Assembly (NCBI GenBank): GCA_012512355.1
Contig: JAAZEI010000020.1
Coordinates: 1 to 9,009 of the forward strand
Reading direction: 5' to 3'
Length of the DNA: 9,009 nt
Origin: Clostridiales bacterium
GTDB taxonomy: Bacteria; Bacillota; Clostridia; Christensenellales; Aristaeellaceae
In this document: piece by piece, positions 1 to 7,893 of the stretch
How the letters are laid out: each line of letters begins with the position of its first letter
How positions within the stretch are numbered: position 1 is the first letter of the stretch
Position numbers and translations under genes: made by a program
The notes under the pieces: model-generated
Database searches by the model: none
Told to the model about the DNA's origin: nothing
What the model saw: only the letters and a program-made list of their open reading frames with translations

Positions 1-133
1 CAACTGAGCTGTGCTCAGGAAGGCAGGTGACTATGCGCAATTGAGCGGGGGCGGAAAAGAATCGATGCATCAAAGCAGTAATGATTGAGAGTAGTATTAA
101 TAGTTACTCGCTGATCTTTTTCAGTTTTCCAGA
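1..133. other. Region downstream of dprA without a recognisable gene
   Basis: No recognisable gene is present after the dprA stop. topA often follows dprA in Bacillota, but no TopA-like N-terminus is visible. A minus-strand frame opens with ATG at 68-66 and stays open to the window edge (23 codons), but it has no ribosome binding site or recognisable sequence. The region holds a short perfect hairpin at its edge, listed separately. Confidence 0.5.
4..18 (-). terminator. Short perfect hairpin at the window edge, possible terminator
   Basis: CTGAGC, TGT, GCTCAG forms a perfect 6-base-pair stem with a 3-base loop. On the minus strand it lies about 115 bases after the dprA stop and is followed by TTG before the sequence ends, so a T tract can be neither confirmed nor excluded. 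If T residues continue beyond the edge it could end the operon. Confidence 0.2.
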
Positions 134-1231
134 TTATGCCTTGCCCAGCTTAAACATTCTCCCTGGTAAGATCTCAATAATTCCATCAAGCTCAAGAAAG
201 GTAATTTGCGTATTGAGCTGGGCGGTATCCAGTTTTGTAATCGCAATCAGCTCTTCAAAAGACTTGGAATCGTCCTGCAGAGCCTCATAAATGAGCGTCT
301 GCTCAGTGTTAAGTTCCATTGATGGGAATCCAAGCTGCTCTTCTTTGCAGGGATATGCTATCCACCCCATATCCTCGAGTATATCCCCCGCACAGGTACA
401 AAGCCTAGCGCCTTCACGAATCATCCGGTTGGGAATGACAGACCCAGGTGAATCCACTTCGCCGGGCAGCGCAAAAACCTCTCTGCCCTGTTCAAGTGCG
501 TGGTTGAGGGTAATGAGTGTGCCAGATTTCTCTCTGGCCTCAACCAATACGGTTGCATGCGCAAGGCCCGAAACGATGCGGTTTCTTATTGGAAAGTGAT
601 ACGCCAAAGGTTCGGTGTTGGGCGGCAATTCAGTGATAACCGCGCCACCTGCTGAAATGATTTCTTCAGCGAGTTTCAGGTTTTCAGCAGGATACATACG
701 GTTTAAGCCGCTGCCAAGCACAGCAATGGTCCTGCCGCCAGCAGCCAAAGCGCCCTGATGAGCCGCAGTATCGATTCCCCGGGCAAGGCCTGAGACAATG
801 CACACGCCCTGCCTGGCGAGCTCCTGTGCTATATTAAAGGCTTGATTTCGTCCGTAGCGTGTCTCCCGGCGCGACCCTACAATGGCAACACTTGGTACTT
901 CTTCCCTAAATAAAATGCCTTTGTAAAAAAGCGTGTCCGGAGCATCCTGAATATTGGATAAAAGAATCGGGTAATTCTCATCACCCACAAATGAAACATT
1001 AATATGTAACTCTTCAAGCCGAAGAAGCAGCTTATCGACTCCGATCGCTTTTAATCTGCTGAGCTCCTGTATCGTCTTTGCGCTGAGGATACCTGAGGTG
1101 CCGCGAGGAAATTGTTCAAAAACAGCTTCATAGCTTCCGTAGAGATGCAGCAGCTTTTCCCTCGCCTTTAAGCTAACCCCTTCACAAAGGCTCAGCCATA
1201 ATCGACACAGCTGATCTGCTGAATTAAGCAC
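134..1231 (-). CDS. dprA: DNA processing protein DprA (Smf)
   Basis: This protein of about 365 residues is DprA, which binds incoming single-stranded DNA during natural transformation and loads RecA on it. The family is also widespread in non-competent bacteria. Numbering from the GTG start: a helical SAM/HhH-like N-terminal region (about 8-70), the YPxLL motif (87-91), and a Rossmann-like core with VGSR (118-121), SGLARGID (147-154), FPIRNRIVSGL (213-223), SGTLIT (236-241) and ALPGEVDSPGS (254-264). A C-terminal winged-helix domain follows (about 309-365), as in longer clostridial-type homologues. The frame stays open up to 1327, but that extension lies inside comM. GTG at 1231 is the first plausible start near the comM end. 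It overlaps comM by 8 bases and is preceded by a G-rich stretch. A different non-ATG start nearby cannot be excluded. The gene ends with TAA and no clear terminator follows directly, so the operon may continue. Confidence 0.92.
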   Translation of the reverse strand: MLNSADQLCRLWLSLCEGVSLKAREKLLHLYGSYEAVFEQFPRGTSGILSAKTIQELSRLKAIGVDKLLLRLEELHINVSFVGDENYPILLSNIQDAPDTLFYKGILFREEVPSVAIVGSRRETRYGRNQAFNIAQELARQGVCIVSGLARGIDTAAHQGALAAGGRTIAVLGSGLNRMYPAENLKLAEEIISAGGAVITELPPNTEPLAYHFPIRNRIVSGLAHATVLVEAREKSGTLITLNHALEQGREVFALPGEVDSPGSVIPNRMIREGARLCTCAGDILEDMGWIAYPCKEEQLGFPSMELNTEQTLIYEALQDDSKSFEELIAITKLDTAQLNTQITFLELDGIIEILPGRMFKLGKA

Positions 1232-2771
1232 GCGCTCCCCCCCAATATTTAGAATCGATGCAGCGATACTGTATGGCCTCTGCCATGGACGGCAGCTGAA
1301 TAGTCTCGTCTCCTCCCAAATCAGCAATCGTACGTGCCACCTTTATCAAACGAGAATAGGCGCGCATACTGAAGCCTTTTTGTTTCATCACACGATGCAG
1401 CAGGGCCATTGCTTCAGGCGTTATCTGCGCCAGCTCCTCCAACTGTTTGCTGTCCATCTGGGCATTGGAGCGTATCTTGGTCTTTTTAAAACGTTCAAGC
1501 TGTATTTGCCTTGCTTTGATGACCCTCGCCCTGACATCAATACTTGCTTCTGCTTTGCTTTGGCCGCTGATTTCTTCTACGGGCACTGCATCCACTTCTA
1601 CCTGCATATCAATGCGATCCAGCATTGGGCCTGATATGCGGTCCAGGTAGCGCCGAATCTCATGGCTCCCACAGCGGCAGGATTTGATGCGGCTGCCAAA
1701 ATAACCGCAAGGACAGGGATTCATACTGGCAACCAGCATGCAATTGGATAAATACTGCATATGTGCGCGAACGCGCGAGACAGTCGTCACCCCGTCTTCC
1801 AGAGGCTGGCGCAAAGCTTCCAGGACAGTGCGGCCATACTCAGGCATTTCATCAAGAAAAAGAACGCCATTATGCGCCAGTGATACTTCTCCCGGCCTCG
1901 CGTTGCTGCCCCCTCCCACCAGGGCTGCCATAGATGCCGAGTGGTGCGGAGTGCGAAATGGACGCTGGGTTAACAGCCCGCTGCCATGGGGCAAAAGGCT
2001 GGCTGCGCTGTATATGCGCGTGGTTTCAAAGGCTTCTTCCTGCGTCATCATGGGCAATATACCGGGCAGACACCGGGCAAGCATGGTTTTTCCTGAACCC
2101 GGGCTTCCAATGAAAAGCAAATTATGGCCTCCTGCGGCAGCCACTTCCAGCGCACGTCTTGCCGTGTTCTGTCCGCGAACCTGTTCAAGATCCGAAGTGA
2201 TCCGCTGCTCGCTTAGACAATCACGATAGCTTTTCTGAATTTGCGCAGGAATAGGCGCCTGACCGGTCAAGTGCTGTACCGCCTCATATAGTGAATGCGC
2301 CGGATATACTTCCATCCCCTCGACAGCTTCCACCTCTTTGGCATTTGCAAAAGGCAAAACCACCTGCCGATAACCCCTCTCCCTGGCTGCTATCACCATG
2401 GATAAAGCCCCGCTCACAGGTGCCAGGCTTCCATCAAGCGCCAACTCACCGATGAGAAGAATGCTCTCAAGGCCATTTGCCCGCATCTGTCTGCTGGCTG
2501 CGATGACTGCAACGGCAATGGGGAGATCAAAAGCCGTTCCTTCCTTCTTTAGATCTGCCGGAGAGAGATTGACTGTAGTGCGTACATAAGGCGGAGTGAA
2601 GCCACTGTTTTTGAGCGCGGAAAAAACGCGCTCACGGCTTTCTTTTACAGCGGCATCAGGCAAACCGACAATATTAAATACAAATTTGTCACTGCTTGAC
2701 ACATCCGCTTCTACCGTAACGGGTTCCCCTTCAATTCCGACCAAAGCAAAGCACTGCGTTTTTGCGAGCAT
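1224..2771 (-). CDS. comM: ComM/YifB family AAA+ ATPase (Mg-chelatase-like)
   Basis: This 515-residue protein is a YifB/ComM family ATPase. In Vibrio cholerae and Haemophilus ComM promotes branch migration during natural transformation. The role in this lineage is inferred. The N-terminal part (about 20-165) is the Lon-protease-like ChlI domain. The AAA+ Mg-chelatase domain has Walker A GSPGSGKT (222-229), Walker B VLFLDE (303-308) and the arginine-containing RISGPMLDRID (378-388). A four-cysteine cluster, CPC and CRC (C353, C355, C365, C367) around the NPCPCG motif, is characteristic of the family and could bind metal. The C-terminal domain (about 410-510) includes the conserved FSMRAYSR (467-474). 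Length is normal and all key motifs are intact. The start is ATG with a strong AAGGAGG. It lies 24 bases after the glycosyltransferase stop and its end overlaps dprA by 8 bases, pairing two transformation-associated genes. Confidence 0.93.
   Translation of the reverse strand: MLAKTQCFALVGIEGEPVTVEADVSSSDKFVFNIVGLPDAAVKESRERVFSALKNSGFTPPYVRTTVNLSPADLKKEGTAFDLPIAVAVIAASRQMRANGLESILLIGELALDGSLAPVSGALSMVIAARERGYRQVVLPFANAKEVEAVEGMEVYPAHSLYEAVQHLTGQAPIPAQIQKSYRDCLSEQRITSDLEQVRGQNTARRALEVAAAGGHNLLFIGSPGSGKTMLARCLPGILPMMTQEEAFETTRIYSAASLLPHGSGLLTQRPFRTPHHSASMAALVGGGSNARPGEVSLAHNGVLFLDEMPEYGRTVLEALRQPLEDGVTTVSRVRAHMQYLSNCMLVASMNPCPCGYFGSRIKSCRCGSHEIRRYLDRISGPMLDRIDMQVEVDAVPVEEISGQSKAEASIDVRARVIKARQIQLERFKKTKIRSNAQMDSKQLEELAQITPEAMALLHRVMKQKGFSMRAYSRLIKVARTIADLGGDETIQLPSMAEAIQYRCIDSKYWGGARA
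1232..1243 (-). promoter_or_regulatory. G-rich ribosome binding site and G7 tract before dprA
   Basis: The minus strand has seven consecutive G residues (1243-1237) followed by AGCGC and the GTG at 1231. The G-rich stretch can pair with the anti-Shine-Dalgarno sequence and is the only candidate ribosome binding site for dprA, although spacing from the nearest GGAG is short. The tract lies inside the last codons of comM. Confidence 0.5.
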
Positions 2772-2776
2772 TGCAG

Positions 2777-2783
2777 CCTCCTT
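2777..2783 (-). promoter_or_regulatory. Strong ribosome binding site of comM
   Basis: AAGGAGG lies five bases upstream of the comM ATG, within the 24-base gap after the glycosyltransferase stop codon. It gives comM its own strong translation start, unlike the ATGA-coupled genes before it. Confidence 0.85.
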
Positions 2784-2795
2784 GATAATGAGACT

Positions 2796-5700
2796 TTAAT
2801 AATAAATCCAATTGGGGAACCAACGCATGGCATTAAGCCAGTCTGTTGATACCCTCAGACCTGAATAATAAGGAAAAAAAGCAACGAATAAAACCAGAGC
2901 GATGAGCAGATAGGCTATCGTTGTGAGGAGCCCGACTTTTTTATGTTTTCGCCAGAGATAATACAAAGCCATGACCGCGCACAGAATAATAAATGGAACA
3001 GAGGGGAAATAATGGTAAAGGTAAGTACCGCGTGGCACCAGCATCCAGGGAGCGAATTGAGCGAGATAAGCTACAATCAAAAGCGCAGGGCGTATATCTG
3101 TGTGTTTTTCAAAGGAAATGAGTGAAAAACGAAGTGGGAATAAGCTAACATGCTGTTTTAGCCTGCAGTAAACCATCAGCAGAAAAGCGGCAAAACCACC
3201 CCACCAGACTGCAGGATTACCAAAACTCATGATGGTACTGCCTGTATTGCCAATGCGAGTTCCTGAGAAGAAATAAAAGGGTTTGAGTATCAGGGGCCAG
3301 GCATACCAGGGCGAGTAGAAAGGGTGGTCCATTCCCAGGCCCGGTGAGGCATGATAATTAAACATTGATTTGCTGGCATCGAACACTTTTTTTACAGTCA
3401 ATCCGCCGGGCGTTCGCATAAACCAGGGCAAGAATGAAATATAGTAAATAAAAGCGGGAACAGCAATGAACAGCAGCAAACACCAGAGCAGGGTATATAT
3501 GGTTTGCCAGCGCCAATTTTGGGCAGTTTGGGTGGCGATATTAAGTTTATCCGGTTCATCAGGCATTGTATCTTCCAGCAAGATTTGTTCGGCAGCCATG
3601 CCAGTCGCTGCTCTGCGATACATTGCAAAAAAGAAGATAACAGCCAAACCGATGCCTGCATAAATACCGGTCCATTTGCTGGCGATGCCAAGCCCCATAA
3701 ACAAACCCGAACAAGCCAAATAAATAATATCATCTCTAAAGCGTCTGTGCGCGCTTTCATCCAGCGCATAGCGGAACATAAAAGCATAGGACAGGATAAT
3801 GAACAGGGTCACAAAACTATCAATGGTAGCAATACGGGTCTGCGCAAAATGCATGCCATCAACTGCCAGCAAAATCATGGCGGCAAGACCAAACAATCTT
3901 CTCCCTGTTAACATCTTGCCCAACCAATACATCCCGGGCAGCATCAATATGCCTGCCATGGCACCGGCGAATCTCCATCCAAAAGGCGTCATGCCAAAAA
4001 CCATGGTTGACAAACTCATGAGTACTTTCCCAAGTGGTGGGTGACTTGTCTCATACGTTTGATTTGGCTGGGTTCCTTTGATGGCATTCATGTGTTCGTA
4101 AGCAGTCCTGGCATGGTATATTTCATCAAAATACATGCTGTTATACCAACTAGGTTCGCCTTTGAGCGTATTTTGCTCATCAATGAGAGCTTCTCCCTTG
4201 CCTGATACGAGGCTCAAAGGAATATCTTCGCCCGTATCCGCGTCCCTCACAATGATTTCCATCAAAGTGGTCAGTCGCTGCAAGGCTGTAATGCGAAGGT
4301 AGCGCCCCTGCAAAACGGCTGTGTCGCTAAGATAGTTTACATCTCCGTTGCTGGACAGGACTGAATCGCTAAGGTATTGCCAATGAAAACAATCCATTTT
4401 ATCAGGCTGTGCCAATTTCGCCATTTGATTTGACCAATTTAACTTGTCGTCACTCACCCCGACTTCAAAGTCGCTTTCACGTTGATGAATCCCGCCAAAA
4501 TACAGCAGTTTAAAACTGCGTTCTTCACCCAGATCAAATATTGCCTGATTATCCTCGAGTGTTGATACCCAGGGCTGCTGCGGGGATTTGGTGGCACCAA
4601 GGTTGGTAAGAGCAACAGCCCCAAAAATCAAAGTGATAGCTATCATCAGCAGCCAGTCCTTGAAATCCATCTTAGCAGGATGTCTGCCGTGAAAAAGTCT
4701 GTGCCTGGCTTTGCCTGAAACAGCATCAGCTGATTTGCTCTCTATATTATTCTGATCTGCTGACAAGGCTTTAACCCGCAAGACAGGCGTATCACTGCGG
4801 CTATGCGTCAAGCCAAGCAACAAGCCCCAAGCGCTCACCAGGACATTCAGGCCTGATATCAGGTACTCAAGCCAACCCGATTCACTCACAATACCAAAAT
4901 TTGGCGCCGTGAGATGCCCGGGCACACCGCCAATGCGGATGCCCCTGTCCAGCGCTATGCCAACATTAAGAAAAGTCAGAATGCTCACAGCAATCATCAG
5001 CCATAGAATTTTTCTGTCTCGTTTTTGCACATAGGCCAGCATCAGCAGCAGGATAGCCGGGAAAACATAGCGTTCATGCATCATCACGCCAAAGCAGCAA
5101 AAAACCAGGAGCATCACAGCACCCAACAATGGCAAATTATGTACACTGCCTGATGAAATAAACCGAATCAGGATAATCAGGAAGGCTGAAACCATCAGCA
5201 AGGTCCCTGTCACGCTCAGGCTCAACGGCAAAATCCCTACAGCGGCAGCAGGCAGCAATGAAACCATTAACCCAAATAATTCAACTTTTTTGATCGATGA
5301 CTTATAAGATAATAAATAAATAGATACCGGAGCAATCAGGCTGATGCTGCCAATCAGTCGAAGCAGGATAGGGGCGGACTGTGAAATGGGAACCCAATTG
5401 AGGCCAAAGAGAAAATACAAATTGGTGGCATTAACAGTAGCATAATCATAAAAAGTCATTGTGCCAAAGTATAGATCGCTCAGCCACTTCGCATTATCCT
5501 GCTTGAGCGAAAATGGCATGATGACAGCAAGCGCCACCGCAAGCGACGCGCCTATCCCAATCAAAGTATGTTTCCACTTATTCTTATCCTTGCTCTTCAT
5601 CAAATACAAAACCAGCGCTGCAAGCCCCAGCGGCCCAAACATAAGAGCCTGGGGTTTCATCAAAATAGACAGCACATAGACAGGCAATGCGTAGGACCAT

Positions 5701-6935
5701 TTGCCTTGATATGCCAGGATGATGACCGCCATCAACAGTACAGCAGGCACGCTGTCCGCTTGCCCCCAAGCGGCTCCAGTTACAAAAACAACAGGATTGA
5801 ATGCATAAATAGCAGTTATGAAAAGAGCGGCTGTTTTGCTGCTGTACTTTTTGATAAATGGGTACAGCAGCGCCAAGGCTGCTATATCGGCCAGGATTGG
5901 CGGCAATTTTATCATCAATTCGCTGGCACCCGTCCCAAAGAGGCTGCCTAGCAGACCAAGTGGCCAAAGCACCAGCATATATCCGGGCGGGTAGTCACTA
6001 TGCTGCTCTGTTATATAAAAACTCGAAGGCCCAACCTCATGCATCCGGTTGGCCCAGCCGGTAAAGCAGCCTACATCAACCCCATAACCGGGGACAAGAA
6101 CGGCAATGACGATTCGGCTGATGAGGGCAAAAATCAAGAGCCATAAAAAATTCATATCCCAAAGTTTGCTGCTTTGCATTGAGTCAATCTGAGGGTAAGC
6201 CTCCGCTCTTTTGGCAAATTGCACAGCGAGCAAGCCAAACATTACAGCAATCAAAAGCAGCCAGGGCCATGCAGGGGCAGCCTGTTTTATGGCAGCCTCC
6301 ACCCGGGGTGAAGCCTTCCACACTTCCCAGGAGTCAACCACTTGTCCGGCGGGTGCTTCTTTGATGGCTTTAAGTGAAATATCATCAAAACTTGCTTCCC
6401 CAAGGCTCTCCGCCGAATAGCCTCCAAGGCGCGCAAAGACAGTAAGTTCTCTTTGACCGGGTCCTGTCCGTCCGTATACTTTAACTTGCTGCCAGCCATC
6501 AGGGGTAGATAAATAACTCTCGCTGTCCACGTATACGTCAGCAATCGACAAATTAGCGCCTCTTCCCTCGCGCGCGTCCGCTAACACCATGCCGCTGAGT
6601 TCATATAGTGTATTGGGGGAGACACTGACTGTCTGCATAAACCTGGCGTCATTTAATTCGACATTGCGTATGCGAATGCCTTTGCCGCTGAAGCCATCTG
6701 TCACATCAAATTCGCTGGCACCGGGCAAACTGAAATACGCATCAGGCAGCCAGTTCGCGGGAAGCTCTTCTCCGGTAATCTTCTCAAAATCTCCATTGCT
6801 GAGAAGATTGATCCCGTAGTCAACTGAAGCCGATTTTGGTTTGAATACTATATATAAAATTGCTGCCGCGCCTACTGCCAAGACGAGCAGTAGGATTAGA
6901 ATCCTGTTTTTCTCAAATAATTTTTTCGCTGTCAT
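2796..6935 (-). CDS. Giant tandem GT-C membrane glycosyltransferase (PMT-like)
   Basis: This 1379-residue polytopic protein appears to carry two glycosyltransferase halves. After a membrane anchor (11-31) comes a predicted extracytoplasmic beta-sandwich resembling CBM4/9-type modules (about 40-190; NLLSNGDFE, then GWQQVKV, and FDDISLK near its end). A second membrane segment (223-240) follows. The first GT-C core runs from about 261 to 710, with D287 just after its first helix and DYPPGY at 314-319, features recalling Gpi18/PIG-V-related mannosyltransferases. A basic cytoplasmic linker (about 711-758) leads to the second core. That core has a helix (760-779), a discoidin-like segment (about 785-915), the acidic motif FDEIYHA (936-942), SHPPLGK (964-970), TRIATIDSF (1033-1041) and YHYFP (1307-1311), followed by further helices. 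These match the protein O-mannosyltransferase (PMT/GT39) group, which uses polyprenyl-phosphate sugar outside the membrane. Sugar and acceptor cannot be told from sequence. The ATG follows TGAGGA (6945-6950) by nine bases and overlaps yraN as ATGA. It is much longer than ordinary PMTs and shows no frameshift. Confidence 0.85.
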   Translation of the reverse strand: MTAKKLFEKNRILILLLVLAVGAAAILYIVFKPKSASVDYGINLLSNGDFEKITGEELPANWLPDAYFSLPGASEFDVTDGFSGKGIRIRNVELNDARFMQTVSVSPNTLYELSGMVLADAREGRGANLSIADVYVDSESYLSTPDGWQQVKVYGRTGPGQRELTVFARLGGYSAESLGEASFDDISLKAIKEAPAGQVVDSWEVWKASPRVEAAIKQAAPAWPWLLLIAVMFGLLAVQFAKRAEAYPQIDSMQSSKLWDMNFLWLLIFALISRIVIAVLVPGYGVDVGCFTGWANRMHEVGPSSFYITEQHSDYPPGYMLVLWPLGLLGSLFGTGASELMIKLPPILADIAALALLYPFIKKYSSKTAALFITAIYAFNPVVFVTGAAWGQADSVPAVLLMAVIILAYQGKWSYALPVYVLSILMKPQALMFGPLGLAALVLYLMKSKDKNKWKHTLIGIGASLAVALAVIMPFSLKQDNAKWLSDLYFGTMTFYDYATVNATNLYFLFGLNWVPISQSAPILLRLIGSISLIAPVSIYLLSYKSSIKKVELFGLMVSLLPAAAVGILPLSLSVTGTLLMVSAFLIILIRFISSGSVHNLPLLGAVMLLVFCCFGVMMHERYVFPAILLLMLAYVQKRDRKILWLMIAVSILTFLNVGIALDRGIRIGGVPGHLTAPNFGIVSESGWLEYLISGLNVLVSAWGLLLGLTHSRSDTPVLRVKALSADQNNIESKSADAVSGKARHRLFHGRHPAKMDFKDWLLMIAITLIFGAVALTNLGATKSPQQPWVSTLEDNQAIFDLGEERSFKLLYFGGIHQRESDFEVGVSDDKLNWSNQMAKLAQPDKMDCFHWQYLSDSVLSSNGDVNYLSDTAVLQGRYLRITALQRLTTLMEIIVRDADTGEDIPLSLVSGKGEALIDEQNTLKGEPSWYNSMYFDEIYHARTAYEHMNAIKGTQPNQTYETSHPPLGKVLMSLSTMVFGMTPFGWRFAGAMAGILMLPGMYWLGKMLTGRRLFGLAAMILLAVDGMHFAQTRIATIDSFVTLFIILSYAFMFRYALDESAHRRFRDDIIYLACSGLFMGLGIASKWTGIYAGIGLAVIFFFAMYRRAATGMAAEQILLEDTMPDEPDKLNIATQTAQNWRWQTIYTLLWCLLLFIAVPAFIYYISFLPWFMRTPGGLTVKKVFDASKSMFNYHASPGLGMDHPFYSPWYAWPLILKPFYFFSGTRIGNTGSTIMSFGNPAVWWGGFAAFLLMVYCRLKQHVSLFPLRFSLISFEKHTDIRPALLIVAYLAQFAPWMLVPRGTYLYHYFPSVPFIILCAVMALYYLWRKHKKVGLLTTIAYLLIALVLFVAFFPYYSGLRVSTDWLNAMRWFPNWIYY

Positions 6936-7270
6936 ATCATTGCATCCTCAACAAAATAAATACCCGCGCGCGAAATTTCTATGATATCAAACTGCCAGCC
7001 AGCACCTGTTTTATTTTGTTTCATGTAGGCCTTGGCTGCACGATACACCCTCTTGCGCTTGTTATCATCCACAGACGCAAGCCCTGAACCCAACCGGCCC
7101 TGGGGCCTAAACTTTACTTCGACAAAGCGAAGTTTGCCTCTGCTGCTTGCAATGATATCAATTTCACCGCCGTTTGCACGGTAGCGGGTACTTAATATCT
7201 GCATGCCCAGCATTTTAAGATACTCACGGGCTAAAGTTTCACCTTCCAGACCTTTTTCGTAGCCTGTCAT
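6932..7270 (-). CDS. yraN: UPF0102 family protein YraN (nuclease-fold)
   Basis: This 112-residue protein belongs to the UPF0102/YraN family. The fold is that of the PD-(D/E)XK/Holliday-junction-resolvase-like nucleases, but the cellular role is not firmly established. The core residues are visible: RANGGEIDII at 31-40 supplies E36 and D38, and VEVK at 50-53 supplies E51 and K53. FDIIEI near 94-99 forms the following strand. The ATG at 7270 is chosen because it follows AGGCGG (7275-7280) by four bases, and because the reading frame upstream of it only duplicates rnhB in another frame. It overlaps the rnhB TGA as ATGA. Its own TGA overlaps the next ATG the same way. The neighbourhood of rnhB, comM and dprA is typical for this family and supports a link to DNA metabolism by association only. 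Confidence 0.9.
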   Translation of the reverse strand: MTGYEKGLEGETLAREYLKMLGMQILSTRYRANGGEIDIIASSRGKLRFVEVKFRPQGRLGSGLASVDDNKRKRVYRAAKAYMKQNKTGAGWQFDIIEISRAGIYFVEDAMI

Positions 7271-7893
7271 ACATCCGCCTGAGAGAAGTTGCCAATAAAA
7301 CTTTTGCGATGAAGCGGACAGGGCCCATATTCGCGCAAAGCCTTTATATGTTCGGCTGTGCCATAGCCCTTGTTCTTCAAAAAACAATAGTGCGGATACC
7401 GTTCGTCCTCCTGACGCATGAGTCGGTCTCTGCTGACTTTGGCGATAATTGATGCTGCGGCGATGGCATAACTGAGTGAATCACCCCTGACGAGAGCTTT
7501 TTCCCGACCATCGAGCTGCAAATTTTTTACAGCATCCACCAAGTATATATCTGCCCTAGCACCTGCTGCAGCTTGGCGCATGGCATGTATCGTCGCCTGC
7601 AGGATATTGATGCGGTCAATCTCTCCGGCATCCACCCAGCCTATGCCAATATAAAGCGCCGTATCAATAATATCATTATAAACCAATTCGCGGCGAAGTT
7701 CTGAAAGCATTTTTGAGTCATCCACCCAGGGAATAACAGGCTCTTTTGGCATCACCACACAGGCTGCTACCACAGGACCCGCCAATGGGCCCCGCCCCGC
7801 CTCATCAATACCGGCCAAGCGAAACCCCTGGGCATAATAAGGAGCATCATGATCAACCAAGGTTTGCAGCCTTTGCTGTCTTTTTTTATTCAT
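7267..7893 (-). CDS. rnhB: Ribonuclease HII
   Basis: This 208-residue protein is an RNase HII, which nicks the RNA strand of RNA/DNA hybrids and the 5' side of single ribonucleotides embedded in DNA, starting ribonucleotide excision repair. The signature GIDEAGRGPLAGPVV lies at 28-42 and contains the metal ligands D30 and E31 and the GRG motif (33-35) that senses the 2'-OH. D120 (YLVDA) is the third acid, and the fourth is most likely D156 in VSRDR. Y177 in KGYGT corresponds to the tyrosine that recognises the ribonucleotide-DNA junction. Length is normal for the short form of the family, with a modest 25-residue N-terminal lead. No good ribosome binding site precedes the ATG. It overlaps the rbgA TGA as ATGA, so translation probably depends on re-initiation or coupling. 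An A7 run lies within the first codons. The gene ends with another ATGA overlap into yraN. Confidence 0.95.
   Translation of the reverse strand: MNKKRQQRLQTLVDHDAPYYAQGFRLAGIDEAGRGPLAGPVVAACVVMPKEPVIPWVDDSKMLSELRRELVYNDIIDTALYIGIGWVDAGEIDRINILQATIHAMRQAAAGARADIYLVDAVKNLQLDGREKALVRGDSLSYAIAAASIIAKVSRDRLMRQEDERYPHYCFLKNKGYGTAEHIKALREYGPCPLHRKSFIGNFSQADV

Noticed and set aside
83..110. Imperfect inverted repeat around TATTAATA after dprA as a terminator
   Set aside because: The stem is only five AT-rich pairs with a long loop, and no T tract follows on either strand.
81..599. Plus-strand open frames opposite dprA (69 and 102 codons)
   Set aside because: They lie antisense to a well-supported dprA, have no recognisable protein features and are shadows of its codon pattern.
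58..1262. Identical 12-base word AGAATCGATGCA at 58-69 and 1251-1262, close to both ends of dprA
   Set aside because: A few 12-base repeats are expected by chance in 9 kb. The flanking bases differ and nothing suggests an attachment site or mobile element.
4668..4670. Internal ATG (codon 756) as a separate start for the PMT half
   Set aside because: No ribosome binding site precedes it and the frame is continuous with the first half, so a single long protein is the simpler reading.
5568..5967. Overlapping open frames of about 127 codons on both strands inside the glycosyltransferase
   Set aside because: The coding frame here has clear membrane helices that continue without a break. The alternatives are low-complexity shadows without plausible starts.
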